From the NCBI GenBank assembly GCA_963693365.1, contig CAVNZM010000003.1:6262001-6326000 (forward strand): 64,000 nucleotides of DNA, written 5' to 3'. Each line of letters begins with the position of its first letter. Positions within the stretch are counted from its first letter, which is position 1. Under the pieces are notes generated by a model. It was not told the origin of the DNA. It was given only the letters and a program-made list of their open reading frames with translations, and did not search any database. The translations under genes and the position numbers were made by a program. Source of the stretch: Amoebidium appalachense (taxonomy: Eukaryota > Ichthyosporea). Below are positions 8,692 to 17,625 of the stretch, piece after piece.

Positions 8692-9913
8692 ATGTCTGCC
8701 GGCCCCCTTCTCCTTCTGGCAAGCGCGGGCATGCCTGCCGCCACCGGCGCCGGTTTCGCATACAGCGTATACAAAGACACCCAACACCAGCAAGCGCACA
8801 CCCACACAGACCGCCAACTTGAACAGGAACACACAGCAGCCGCGTGCCCCGCCAGGTCTGCCGCGCACCCACCCCCCGCCCACCGACGGCGCCCCCCGGT
8901 CACACCCCTGCATGGACCCCGTGGATGCCTGCCTGGGGGCCGCCCGGCCAGGCCTTGCGCGCGCCGCCAACACCCGCACGGCAGACTGCACCGACCCCCC
9001 GCCCTACACAGGCAGGGACCGGCTGTTTGGTTTGGACTGTGACCCCGGGGCCACCCGTGACCGCCTGCGCAGCGACATGGCCGCCTGCCCGGAGCCACAC
9101 ACACCCATGGTGGACGCCAGGGGCCTGCACACCCAGCGGATCGCCCAGGGCACCGGCCAGGCAGTCCCGCTGGTGAAAGAACGCGTCGACGACCGCATAA
9201 GGCAGGTGCCGGAGCTCTCGAACGTCAACAGGGGCCGGATCCCGGTACGGTTCACCATCGACAGGGAGGACCAGCTGGCCGTGCCCCCGAGGGCCTACGA
9301 CACCAACATCGCGGGGACAGGCGCCCCCCGTGGCTCGGAGGTGGTTGTCTCTGTGCCCCAATACAAGGAGGCCGGCTCCCTGATGGGGCCCGGCCGGCCC
9401 CCACAGCCCCAACTCTCACACCACAACTTACAGCAAGGCAACACCGCTGTCATGCTCCCCTTCAAAGGCGTCGGCAGGGTGGCCCCCAACACCCGCACCC
9501 CGGCAGTCGCAGACACGCTCTCGGGGATGGGGGCCCCCGCCCGCGCCCACCTGCCCCCGCGCGTGGGGGAGCCCCGCACCCTCGCGCTCCCCCGCGTGGC
9601 GGGCACCCCCCTCCCCCCCAGCCAACCGTTCGGCGGCCACATGGCCCTCGATCCCCCCCAGGTCCCCGCCGGGCCGTCCGCCGGCAAGGTTCGTGCCCTG
9701 GCAGACAGCGCAAGGCCCGTGCCCCGCAACCCACACGCGGGAGGGGGCCCCGGCGCCGCAAGACTGGCACGCCCACGCAACGAAAAGCCGTACGGCCAGC
9801 GGGTACTGGAGGTGCCCCAAAACAGGGTGGCCCCCACCGCCGGCATCGGCGGCCAGATCCCGGGCCCCGCTTCCGCTCCCACGGTGGTGCGTGTGCCAAA
9901 GAGACCCATCTAG
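8692..9913 (+). CDS. Membrane-anchored virion-type protein, probable frame change near the N-terminus
   Basis: Thirteen bases after the histone stop, an ATG at 8692 opens a frame with a hydrophobic start (GPLLLLASAGMPAATGAGFA). The long Pro-rich body, however, lies in the next frame, open through to the TAG at 9913. Its first ATG in that frame is 8912 (333 residues). A short hydrophobic anchor followed by a TGRDRLFG segment and a Pro-rich tail resembles a conserved virion-type protein of nucleocytoplasmic large DNA viruses (DUF5899-like layout). I therefore suspect one gene with a one-base indel or frameshift between about 8760 and 8900. Alternatively the true protein starts at 8912 and the upstream frame is chance. 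The function is structural by inference only. Confidence 0.55.
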
Positions 9914-10434
9914 CCTAAGGGGAGGAGGCCTGTGGCATTGCCACCGTTGAACGGCTGGGTGCCAATAAAGACATTTTCCCCTACAACGGGTGTGTTCAGT
10001 GTAAACGATGTGTTTCTCCGTTTTACCGGCTCCTGTCTGGGCCGAACAAAGTCTTGAAGAGTGCCCTCCCATGTCCCATTGCGAGGTGACTGTAGAGGCT
10101 CGGGCACTTCTTGGGCCGGAGTCTGCGGGACGGGCTCTTGCGGTGGGTCCTTCGGGGACCCCACCACTGGCAGGGTGGATGCAGCAATGGCAGCAACCGC
10201 AGGAGTCATTCTACGGCGGGTCGTGGCCTGCCGCGGTAGTATGGGTGCTTGCCGTCGCGGGCTCTTCCCCGTTTCAAATTGCAGGCCATCGTCAATTTGA
10301 ATCACATTTTTTGGTTTCAAGTTGTTTCGTGTGCCAATAAACGTCATGCCAACGGCCAGCACAAGCACTGCAATGGCGGCAAAGCCCAATAGGTCCACCG
10401 TGCCGTAGCCACCGACTGTCATGGCATTGCCCAT
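9910..10434 (-). CDS. Single-pass membrane protein, unrecognised
   Basis: 174 residues from ATG 10434. A hydrophobic segment at about residues 13-32 (VDLLGFAAIAVLVLAVGMTF) follows a short Gly-rich start; the rest is Pro/Arg-rich and probably soluble, ending in a Gly/Asn-rich stretch. The topology is typical of small virion membrane proteins of large DNA viruses. It converges on the preceding gene and their stop codons overlap at 9910-9913. No family recognised. Confidence 0.65.
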   Translation of the reverse strand: MGNAMTVGGYGTVDLLGFAAIAVLVLAVGMTFIGTRNNLKPKNVIQIDDGLQFETGKSPRRQAPILPRQATTRRRMTPAVAAIAASTLPVVGSPKDPPQEPVPQTPAQEVPEPLQSPRNGTWEGTLQDFVRPRQEPVKRRNTSFTLNTPVVGENVFIGTQPFNGGNATGLLPLG

Positions 10435-10559
10435 GTTCCGCCCACGTGTGGCAATAGCTCACACTTTTGGTGGAGACGTGGCCGTGTTGAGGGGCATTTT
10501 ACCACTTTCCCCGTTGCACTGCCTTTTTTTCTTTGCCATAGGCAACAGGCACACCAGCC

Positions 10560-10907
10560 ATGGCCTCCCCTGCCAACGTCGACGCGTTCAACCAACTGAT
10601 GGTGGAATTTCTGGGCAAGCTGGGAGCCAGTTTTCCCGCCGAGCTGGGCAGCGCCAAGCCCATGTACGAGGCGGTGGTGATGACCGGGAAGACCGCGGGC
10701 TTGGACCTGTTCCGCGAGCACATGGGCCCCTACGTGAACCACCTGGTGGCCGGGGACGACTCGTTTGCAACCACACTTCCATCCGATGGGCCCTTTGCGT
10801 TTGTGTCCATGTGGCCCTGTCTGGATCTCTCCGTCAAGCAGCCCATATTCCAGTACCTGCAGGCCCTCGCCAAGATCGCATTCCAACTCCCCCCGGCACC
10901 CAAATGA
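10560..10907 (+). CDS. Small conserved virus-type protein
   Basis: 115 residues from ATG 10560 (GCCATGG context). The pattern FNQLMVEFLGKL near the start, LFREHMGPYVNHLVAGDD in the middle, and MWPCLDLSVKQPIFQYLQAL at the end resembles a short helical protein family shared by several giant-virus groups, with W..LS...K..I..YL near the end. The function is unknown. A T-rich/TTTGCCAT stretch at 10523-10546 may be the promoter. Its stop overlaps the next ATG (ATGA at 10904-10907). Confidence 0.65.
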   Translation: MASPANVDAFNQLMVEFLGKLGASFPAELGSAKPMYEAVVMTGKTAGLDLFREHMGPYVNHLVAGDDSFATTLPSDGPFAFVSMWPCLDLSVKQPIFQYLQALAKIAFQLPPAPK

Positions 10908-11176
10908 CCCCCCTGCTCCCCCCCGCCCCCCGCCCCTCGCGTGCCTCCGCGTATGACATGCCCCCCGTGGATCTCTCGGGCCTGATGGATCTGGCCAGCA
11001 CCCCCGAGGTCATGCAGGCAGCCACGAAACTCGTCACCAACATGACACCGGAGAAGCTGCAGCAGATCCAGGCATTTGGCACGCAGTTGCTGACAGACAT
11101 GTCCCCCGGCGACCTGGACGCGCTTGCGCAGCTGGTGGGGGCCAACATGGGCAAGCGACAGCCGGTCGCCAACTGA
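10904..11176 (+). CDS. Small protein overlapping the upstream gene by ATGA
   Basis: 90 residues starting at the ATG that overlaps the previous stop. A Pro-rich start is followed by repeated amphipathic helices (DLSGLMDLASTPEVMQAATK, then LQQIQAFGTQLL and LDALAQLVGANM). It could be translated by reinitiation, or be the C-terminal half of a single protein reached by a minus-one frameshift. I see no slippery heptamer at the junction. No family recognised. AATAAA follows at 11198. Confidence 0.6.
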   Translation: MTPLLPPAPRPSRASAYDMPPVDLSGLMDLASTPEVMQAATKLVTNMTPEKLQQIQAFGTQLLTDMSPGDLDALAQLVGANMGKRQPVAN

Positions 11177-11248
11177 GCGCCGTGGCGTCGGCCAGGCAAA
11201 TAAACTTTTACAGTACCACATTCAGTGTACACGGTTGTGTGGGTGTGC

Positions 11249-11977
11249 TCAGAATGGCACCTGGGTGTGTTCAGGGGGCGGCCGTGGGTTGTTGGGCAGC
11301 GAGGGCACCGCATCGGGCCCAAAGTGCCTTTCCACCATCGCCCGTTCCCACTCTGTCAGCTTGTTTGCGTCGGCAAGGTCGCCAATGGCCAGCCGGTCGG
11401 CCAGCGTGATTTGGTCGGTAAACAGGTCGCCCTGCGACAGCATTTTCAGAGCCACGTACACGCGCACCTGCTTGATGGCCGCCAGATCCGTCTGCACGCG
11501 CACCTTGCTCTGTACCCAGTCCAGCAGCACCAGCCCGTTCTCAAACACGGACGCGTGCCAGAGCTGTGCCTCCCTGTGCCCCAGAAGCTCCTCCAGAAGG
11601 AACCACAGACCTGTCTGTGCAATGGTAGTGTAGACCCGTTTCAACTCAATTTGTTGCTTGGGTGTCATGTGCTTGAGCGTATTCTCTATGGAGGGCCCAT
11701 ACAGAAGCGCTTCCACGGCGATTCCCGCCACCACAGCCGGGTAGCTCCGCCAGGCCACCGTTCCCATCACCGAGTCCATGGATGCTGCCATGTTGTCGAT
11801 ACCCATCCCCATGGCCAGAGCTACCGACATCTTGGCTTCTGCCAGCACCAATTGATGGCCGTGCACCACCTCACGGGCCATCCTCAGGTCGCGTTGGGTC
11901 TCCCGCAACACCTCTTGCTCCAGGCCCGGGGTGAGGTGGCTGGCTACCCAGAGGGCCCACTGCTTTGCGACATCCAT
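11249..11977 (-). CDS. Unrecognised helical protein
   Basis: 242 residues from ATG 11977, chosen because the longer frame lacks an ATG. It is alpha-helical throughout, with a Met/Ala-rich middle (LAEAKMSVALAMGMG) that is only weakly hydrophobic. The C-terminus is Pro-rich. I recognise no family. TATATA lies only about 12 bases upstream of the ATG, closer than a normal TATA box, so the start is uncertain. It diverges from the gene at 12043. Confidence 0.6.
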   Translation of the reverse strand: MDVAKQWALWVASHLTPGLEQEVLRETQRDLRMAREVVHGHQLVLAEAKMSVALAMGMGIDNMAASMDSVMGTVAWRSYPAVVAGIAVEALLYGPSIENTLKHMTPKQQIELKRVYTTIAQTGLWFLLEELLGHREAQLWHASVFENGLVLLDWVQSKVRVQTDLAAIKQVRVYVALKMLSQGDLFTDQITLADRLAIGDLADANKLTEWERAMVERHFGPDAVPSLPNNPRPPPEHTQVPF

Positions 11978-12042
11978 GTCGACCGGTGTATATAACTTGG
12001 CCACATTTTCGGTGCCACCAGGGGCCCACGACCCCACTTTTT

Positions 12043-12510
12043 ATGTACTTCAGAAAAGCCACCGTTTCAGCCATGCGCCAGCGCTACTTGGAATCCATGG
12101 TGACCCCACTCGAGCTTGCCCCCCTGAGCCACGAGTATGGCGGGCTGCACAACTATGGCTCGTGGACAAGCACCGCCAACGGCAACGTCCCTCAAACACA
12201 CACCACCGGGACATGCGCACGCCCCACTGGGCGCCCGGTCCGCGAGAGACACTCCCCCTGGGACCTCTCCCCCCCACAGCCATGTGCTGCCGGTGGGCCC
12301 GCCGCCTCGTGTGGTTGCAGCAAGGACCTTCCCACGTCCGCAGGGTGCGGCTGCAGAAAGCAGGCACTGGCTCTCGACACCACAGAGCGGACAGGCAGTG
12401 GCAGCGTCGATGCCTTCACGGCAAAAGTCGCAAATGCACTGCCCATGCTCACGTTTGCGGTGCAACTCGTATGCCTGATTCTGCTCATGTATTTGGTGGC
12501 CACGGCATAA
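12043..12510 (+). CDS. C-terminally anchored Cys-rich membrane protein
   Basis: 155 residues from ATG 12043. The middle is Cys-rich (CAAGGPAASCGCSK, SAGCGCRK) and a membrane segment lies at the extreme C-terminus (ALPMLTFAVQLVCLILLMYL), leaving only a few residues after it. This tail-anchored layout suits a virion membrane or entry-complex type protein, but no family is recognised and the role is inference. A short TTTTTATG stretch precedes the ATG. Confidence 0.6.
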   Translation: MYFRKATVSAMRQRYLESMVTPLELAPLSHEYGGLHNYGSWTSTANGNVPQTHTTGTCARPTGRPVRERHSPWDLSPPQPCAAGGPAASCGCSKDLPTSAGCGCRKQALALDTTERTGSGSVDAFTAKVANALPMLTFAVQLVCLILLMYLVATA

Positions 12511-12586
12511 AGGCATATGGCCACCGTGTCGGCCTTCTAACGGCAACCAACGTCGTCGTATTTTTGGTGCCTTGTAATAGCATACC

Positions 12587-12868
12587 ATGGCCCAGCCAGC
12601 CGGGCCACCAGAGCAACCGTTACGGCCACAGCAGCCGGCACCCGTGCACCGGCAGCAGCTTGGGGCTAACCTACAAACCAGCCTGGAGTTTATAACACAG
12701 CGTGCACGTCTGGCAAGGAGTCTAGACAGCGCCGCGGCACCCCTGGCTCCTTCCGAACCCCAGAGAAAGAAACTCAGGATGCCCCCCGTAGTCCTGCCCC
12801 CCTTTAGAGACATAAGAGGGCTGGAAGAGCAGTACAAGCGAGTGTATCTACAGGGGCCGTCTCTGTAA
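12587..12868 (+). CDS. Small Pro/Gln-rich protein, unrecognised
   Basis: 93 residues from ATG 12587 (ACCATGG context). It starts Pro/Gln-rich, has a helical middle (LQTSLEFITQRARLARSLD), and contains a basic RKKLRMPP stretch that could be a nuclear localisation signal. No family recognised. Confidence 0.5.
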   Translation: MAQPAGPPEQPLRPQQPAPVHRQQLGANLQTSLEFITQRARLARSLDSAAAPLAPSEPQRKKLRMPPVVLPPFRDIRGLEEQYKRVYLQGPSL

Positions 12869-12920
12869 CTCAGTAAAACTCCACACGGGTAAAAACACTC
12901 GGGTCTCATCTTTGGTGTGC

Positions 12921-12922
<2 letters not shown>

Positions 12923-13003
<81 letters not shown>
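12923..13003 (+). repeat. (GT)n microsatellite, about 80 bp
   Basis: Pure GT run followed by a short C run. Confidence 0.98.
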
Positions 13004-13004
<1 letters not shown>

Positions 13005-13898
13005 CCCCCCCCCCCCCTCCCTCTCTGCTCACGTGCGCAAAAACTTGTCCTAACTCATGGCTTTTTGGGTTTGTGGGGGATTTCGAAGGGGGTAAAAAGT
13101 ACGATACGTGTTTCTGATTGGCGGATGTGTCTTATACACTGTAATTTAGAACGAACCTTCCTTATATGGGAGGTGTGCTTGTACATGATTGGTTAATGCG
13201 GAAGGACCGTCTTAGTGATAAGAACATTCCTGTTTACCCTCCTCTGTTTTCCCCCAAACGTGTATACATGGGGTTTGGCCATACACACACATGGGATTCG
13301 ACAGAGTCGACCCCGTGCACCACCCGGGATTTGACAAAGTCGACCCCATGTTGAGCGGCCCTGTGGGTGCGTCGAATCTGGGTTGGCAATGCCCTGTACA
13401 CGAGGAAGGGGGGGGGGGGGGGGGGGGATAGACAAGGGGGGGGGGGGGATAGAGAAGGGGGGGGGGATAGAGAAGGGGGGGGGGGGGGATAGAGAAGGGG
13501 GGGGGGGGGAGGATAGACAAGGGGGGGGGGGATAGACAAGGGGGGGGGGGATAGACAAGGGGGGGGGGGGGGGGGGGGGGGAGCCCACAACCCAAAACTG
13601 TGCATGTTTTATTAATAGACAGGCCCACGGGTCTATGTTTCATTTGTTGTGGATATATAAAAGATAGTCGATCGATTTTGTCTGTCTTGAATTATAAACA
13701 ACCCATATTTCAGGCAATTTTCATGGCTTGGATATACATAAAATTGGATAACCATTTTTTTAATTTTGTTTTTCTTTTTTTTTTTTTCTGAAGGACTGGC
13801 AAAGGCACCCAGAGGCTGGGCATGTCAGTGCGTATGTGCGTGTGTGTGTGTATGTGCGTGTGCGTGTGTGTGTGTGACTCAGTCCGTCGTACGTGTGT
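13004..13898. other. Gene-free spacer with G-run minisatellite
   Basis: 13403-13582 is a minisatellite of G-runs separated by GATAGAGAA or GATAGACAA. A short direct repeat with GTCGACCCC lies at 13300-13350. 13640-13800 is AT-rich. No gene seen. Confidence 0.7.
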
Positions 13899-15233
13899 CT
13901 AAAACAAGTTCAACGTGGCCTGCGACCCCCCTCCCCCTGGTCTGTCTCCTTCTCCGTCTTCAAGCTGGCCTTCGGCCCCCCCTTGCCCTTGCCCTTTCCC
14001 TTGCCGGCACCTTTGCCCCCGCCCTCTCCAGCTCCCGCCGACTTCATCGCGGCCGCCTCGTCCAGCCCCCCACCCGTTGGGCGCAAAGTGTCCCCCGGCC
14101 CGGTGAACGGCGCCTGTGGCCGCGGGGCAAGCCCCGGCACGGCGGGAGCGGGCCCCCGCAAAGCCTGTGGCGGCGCTGCTGGCTGCCCCTGCCCGCCCAC
14201 TTTGGCCGCCCCCGCCCGCTGGGGCGCACGGGCTTCTTTTGGAGGGGGGGTCGGCGCCTTGTGGGTCCCTCGGCTCCTCCTGTGCCTGCCTCTCCCGGGC
14301 CAGTTTGGCCCCCGTGGTGCTGTGGTACACAACCGCGTTCACGCACAGCAACGCGAGTAGCTCCAAACCAGGGTGCACCTGCAGCCCCATCTTGTACCGC
14401 TCGGCCAGCCGCAGAAGGATGTCGTCAAACTGCGCCTCGTTTTGCATGAAACTCTCGGTCCACCCGTCGAGGTACACGCTGCTCAGAAACCGGCTGGTCA
14501 GCTTTTCCACCCCCGTGGTTCCCATAAACAGGCCGTAGCGCAAGAACTGCGCGACTCGCTGCTGGTTCTCCAGCGCGTCCAGCTCCGCCAGCTTGGACTC
14601 GAGCACCTCGACGGGGGTGCCGCTGTTGTAGAGGAGCGGGTCCACAGCCGCCCCCCTCGCCTTCTTCAGCATGAGCTTCTCCCATACAGCCTGGCGCCGG
14701 GCAGCCTCGCTCTGCGCCGGTTCCCTGGCTTGCGCGGTCTCGGCCCTGGGCGGCGGCCCCCTCTCTCCCCACCCACCGTCCAGATCCACACTGCCCCGCC
14801 CCCCCCTTACCCCATACCCGCCACGCGCCGCCCCCGTGCTGCCGTTGGACGCCACGCTCATCGTGTCATATCCACCCCCCTGCCTCGGCCTTGGCCCCCC
14901 CTCCCACCCCTCCCGTCTCTGCCTCTTGGTCTGTGGGACGGGGCTGTGGTCTGCACCGCTCTCCCACCCCTCCACGTCATCGGGCTCGTATGCCCGCTTG
15001 GACAGCTCCTGCTCGACAGGGGGGCTGGGGGGCCGGAGCTCCGAATACTCCCGCGACTCGCTCCCCCTCACCACCCGTGCAGGGGGGCTGGCGCTGCCCC
15101 GGTATCCCCCCTCCCGTGGGCTGCTGGTCACAAGGCCGGCCCCGTCGCCGGCTTTGCGTCTTACCACTTCTTTGTTCTCCATGGCTTCGAACACGGACTC
15201 GTCGATGCTCCCGCCGTCATCGCTGTCGGCCAT
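13899..15233 (-). CDS. DUF5767-like giant-virus protein
   Basis: 444 residues from ATG 15233. The N-terminal 150 residues are charged, low-complexity and probably disordered. The conserved domain spans about residues 180-310: LMLKKARG, then LESKLAELDALENQQ, FLSSVYLDGWTESFMQNEAQ, FDDILLRLAERYKMG, and the HPGLELLALLCVNAVVYHST end. The DGW[ST]E core and the final helix with H-S/T match the DUF5767 family of nucleocytoplasmic large DNA viruses, a probable virion or assembly protein of unknown mechanism. The Gly-rich tail changes character at a G/C homopolymer near 14243. An alternative frame from there has a Lys/Gly-rich basic tail, so a frameshift in the tail is possible. Confidence 0.75.
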   Translation of the reverse strand: MADSDDGGSIDESVFEAMENKEVVRRKAGDGAGLVTSSPREGGYRGSASPPARVVRGSESREYSELRPPSPPVEQELSKRAYEPDDVEGWESGADHSPVPQTKRQRREGWEGGPRPRQGGGYDTMSVASNGSTGAARGGYGVRGGRGSVDLDGGWGERGPPPRAETAQAREPAQSEAARRQAVWEKLMLKKARGAAVDPLLYNSGTPVEVLESKLAELDALENQQRVAQFLRYGLFMGTTGVEKLTSRFLSSVYLDGWTESFMQNEAQFDDILLRLAERYKMGLQVHPGLELLALLCVNAVVYHSTTGAKLARERQAQEEPRDPQGADPPSKRSPCAPAGGGGQSGRAGAASSAATGFAGARSRRAGACPAATGAVHRAGGHFAPNGWGAGRGGRDEVGGSWRGRGQRCRQGKGQGQGGAEGQLEDGEGDRPGGGGSQATLNLF

Positions 15234-15254
15234 TTTGCGCCCGGTGGTGTCTAG

Positions 15255-15271
15255 ACATACCACAGAAAATT
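15255..15271 (-). promoter_or_regulatory. TTTTCTGTGGTAT motif before the DUF5767-like gene
   Basis: On the minus strand AAATTTTCTGTGGTATG lies about 22-38 bases before the ATG. It shares TTTTCTGTG with the other virus-type promoters in this window. Confidence 0.5.
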
Positions 15272-15299
15272 TCCTGGCTGTGTCCCAAAACGTGTAGGA

Positions 15300-15301
<2 letters not shown>

Positions 15302-15357
<56 letters not shown>
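15302..15357 (+). repeat. (CA)n microsatellite
   Basis: Pure CA run in the divergent promoter region between the genes at 15233 (minus) and 15415 (plus). Confidence 0.98.
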
Positions 15358-15359
<2 letters not shown>

Positions 15360-15414
15360 GTTCACCCAGCCCCCTGCTCCGCGGAAAAAAAAAAATTCTC
15401 GCGGGTTCCTAACC

Positions 15415-16173
15415 ATGGAGAACGACGGCGACACAGCGGCCCATTTCGAGGCACACCGTCAGGAAGGTCCGCTGGCCACAGCCCAGCGCTCTCGTGCCCC
15501 GAGCAGCTGGAGGCTGGATGGCCTGCCCACGGGGAAAACCCCCCGGCCAAGTGTATCCACAGACGACGGCGCCCGCCCGGCGAGCTCGGCCTCCCTACTC
15601 AGCCTGGGTGACTTCCCCATTTTCGAGGCAGGCCTGCGCCGCCGCAGCGCCAGCGTGTGTCCCCCCCAGCCAAAACACACACTCGAAGAATCGGATTTCA
15701 CCCACCCACCAGCGGGCCCCAGGCCCACGACCACCATCCGTTCGACCGACGGGCTCCTGAAGGAATGGATGGGCTCGTGCAAGAGGAAGGCCCAGCGGCA
15801 CATGCGCCTGGCTGCCTGCCACAACATACTGTTCTATGTGTGTGGGGTGCCCACCATTGTTCTCAGCGCTGCAAACACCGTCATATCAAACACCGACAAC
15901 CCTGTTCTGGAACGCTGTATTATGTACATCTCCGCCATAGCAGCCATAACGGCAAGCCTGTCCACCTTCTTTGACTTTGGCGGCACCCGCATGGCACACA
16001 AGAGCACCGCCGACAAGCTCACTGCACTGGCGAATGATATCAACTCTACCCTGGTGCTGCCCCCCGACAGGCGCCCCAGCGACGCCACCATAAAGGCCGC
16101 CACGCTGAAAAAGCTGAGCGACATACAGCAGGATGCCCCCATGGTGGGCTTCGGCAGCGAGACGGGCTCCTGA
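15415..16173 (+). CDS. SLATT-like two-pass membrane protein
   Basis: 252 residues from ATG 15415. A 110-residue disordered N-terminus is followed by a helix (LLKEWMGSCKRKAQRHM), a membrane segment at 138-157 (ILFYVCGVPTIVLSAANTVI), a short loop, a second membrane segment at 169-187 (IMYISAIAAITASLSTFFDF) and a C-terminal helical region. Helix, two closely spaced membrane spans and helix is the layout of the SLATT/DUF4231-type proteins common in giant viruses. Its exact role is unknown; membrane insertion or pore formation is inference from family members. Confidence 0.7.
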   Translation: MENDGDTAAHFEAHRQEGPLATAQRSRAPSSWRLDGLPTGKTPRPSVSTDDGARPASSASLLSLGDFPIFEAGLRRRSASVCPPQPKHTLEESDFTHPPAGPRPTTTIRSTDGLLKEWMGSCKRKAQRHMRLAACHNILFYVCGVPTIVLSAANTVISNTDNPVLERCIMYISAIAAITASLSTFFDFGGTRMAHKSTADKLTALANDINSTLVLPPDRRPSDATIKAATLKKLSDIQQDAPMVGFGSETGS

Positions 16174-16182
16174 GCCACTACC

Positions 16183-17118
16183 CTACCCGTTCAGGTGCCG
16201 TCGTAGCCGTTCGATTCCCCTGCAGAGGCCCTCTACCCAAAGCTCGTCGTCGAAGCACACCACCTCTGCCCTCACCTCCCCTCCCAGCATCTGCACGTAG
16301 TGGCACCTTCGGGTATCCGTGGCTGCCATGTACGCGTGCATCTGATACAACTCGTACTCGGAAGGCCGTGCATGGAATCGGTCCAGACGGCACTTCACCT
16401 CAATGGGGTACCCGTCCAGCAGGTTCACGGCGTCCAGCTTTCCTACAAGCTTCACCACACCCACACCGTCGTGGCCCGGGGACAGCCACGGAGTCTCGAC
16501 TGGCAACCCCGGGCAGCCCACCGGCACGCCATAACGCTGGCTGTAGCAGTCCAACGCAACCGGCTCTCCGACATTTCCCATCTCACACTTCATCCTACTG
16601 TACAGCCGGTCTCTGTTTTCCTCGGAGCACCCCTGGCTGGCCAGTGCCTCGGGGCCCCCACACCACCCCATGACATTGCGAAGAAACTGCACTGCCATGG
16701 CCGTCCGTCCAATTCTGCCGCCCCTCTTTGCCAGCTCCAGGTCTCCAAACCACCACCTGCTCTGCATGAGTTTCGCAAACAACCCCCTGACCCTGGCCAT
16801 GGTTACGACGGATTCGCTGGCATGGCTCACAGCCAAGCGATAGGCCTCTGCCTGTCCTGCTGTACCCCTATAGAGCATCAGTTCTCCACCCATCTGGGCT
16901 GTTTTGCGAAAGGAGTCGCGGGTCAGAAAGTTGGCCACCATCCTGCAGGAGGAGGTCACTTGATCCCACATCATGCTCTCATACACGTTGGGCCACAGCT
17001 CCCGCAAAACCCCCTGGTTGGCACTCAGAAAAACTACCCGCGGCCAATAGTCCACGTCATCGCGTGGGTTCATGCACATCATGTGGGAAAACAGGGATAT
17101 TTGCACGTGCAAGGCCAT
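16183..17118 (-). CDS. YqaJ-like PD-(D/E)XK exonuclease
   Basis: 311 residues from ATG 17118. The C-terminal third holds the nuclease core: LVGKLDAVNLLDGYPIEVKC gives the D, the E and the K of the PD-(D/E)XK site, followed by YELYQMHAYMAATDTRRCHY, the helix with Q seen in the lambda-exonuclease/YqaJ group. An upstream SESVVTMARVRGLFAKLMQS segment and GNVGEPVALDCYSQRYG fit the N-terminal part of the domain. Virus YqaJ nucleases act in recombination or concatemer processing, usually with an annealing protein, which is not seen here. A TATA-like TGTATAAG with a TTTTCTGTG motif lies just upstream. The stop is 10 bases from the stop of the convergent SLATT gene. Confidence 0.75.
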   Translation of the reverse strand: MALHVQISLFSHMMCMNPRDDVDYWPRVVFLSANQGVLRELWPNVYESMMWDQVTSSCRMVANFLTRDSFRKTAQMGGELMLYRGTAGQAEAYRLAVSHASESVVTMARVRGLFAKLMQSRWWFGDLELAKRGGRIGRTAMAVQFLRNVMGWCGGPEALASQGCSEENRDRLYSRMKCEMGNVGEPVALDCYSQRYGVPVGCPGLPVETPWLSPGHDGVGVVKLVGKLDAVNLLDGYPIEVKCRLDRFHARPSEYELYQMHAYMAATDTRRCHYVQMLGGEVRAEVVCFDDELWVEGLCRGIERLRRHLNG

Positions 17119-17140
17119 GCCGACCACTCGCAAAAACCGC

Positions 17141-17160
17141 TTCTTATACACCACAGAAAA
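17141..17160 (-). promoter_or_regulatory. TTTTCTGTGGTGTATAAG promoter motif
   Basis: The minus-strand motif joins the shared TTTTCTGTG word directly to a TATA-like TATAAG, about 23-42 bases before the ATG at 17118. Confidence 0.55.
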
Positions 17161-17251
17161 TATGAGATGTCTGCAAAACACACACACACGTGTCGTGTGT
17201 GTGTCCCATTTATTGGCTTGGCCGGGCACATCCGGATCCCAGGCTGCCTGG

Positions 17252-17434
17252 CTAATACCGATAGTGCCTCTGTACGCCAAATCCACGCGACGGGTCGCGG
17301 TCCACAATGGAAGACACGTATGCGGTGGTCGTTGTCCCCGGGTGGGCGCGCTGGGGAATGGCTGGCTCGGGACGGGGTTGTAGGTTGGGGTTCTTGAACG
17401 AGCCCATCACCACGGGGTAGATCACCGTGGGCAT
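17252..17434 (-). CDS. Small 60-residue protein, unrecognised
   Basis: 60 residues from ATG 17434, with a Pro-rich middle (NPNLQPRPEPAIPQRAHP) and an aromatic/basic end (FGVQRHYRY). Coding is supported by a TATA-like CATAAATAG on the minus strand at about 17464-17473, suitably placed upstream, and by tight packing between neighbours. Small size makes this tentative. A TTTATTGG stretch near 17209 contains a possible minus-strand CCAATAAA end signal. Confidence 0.5.
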   Translation of the reverse strand: MPTVIYPVVMGSFKNPNLQPRPEPAIPQRAHPGTTTTAYVSSIVDRDPSRGFGVQRHYRY

Positions 17435-17625
17435 GCACAGCTGCGGTCTGAAACACGGATCGTCTATTTATGGAAACTGGCAGGTGTTGTCGGCGAACGA
17501 ATTGGGCTCTGCGCGCTTACCTGCCTCGCTGCTCATCGTCAAGAAGCGCGTTGGTGGTGGTACCATACGGAGATAAAAACCCCGGCCACGGCCAAAAGCC
17601 GGTCAAAACCCCGTACCGGCCAACC

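Noticed and set aside
14373-15254. 293-residue plus-strand frame opposite the DUF5767-like gene
   Set aside because: Shadow of the minus-strand gene; no domain and Pro/His-rich.
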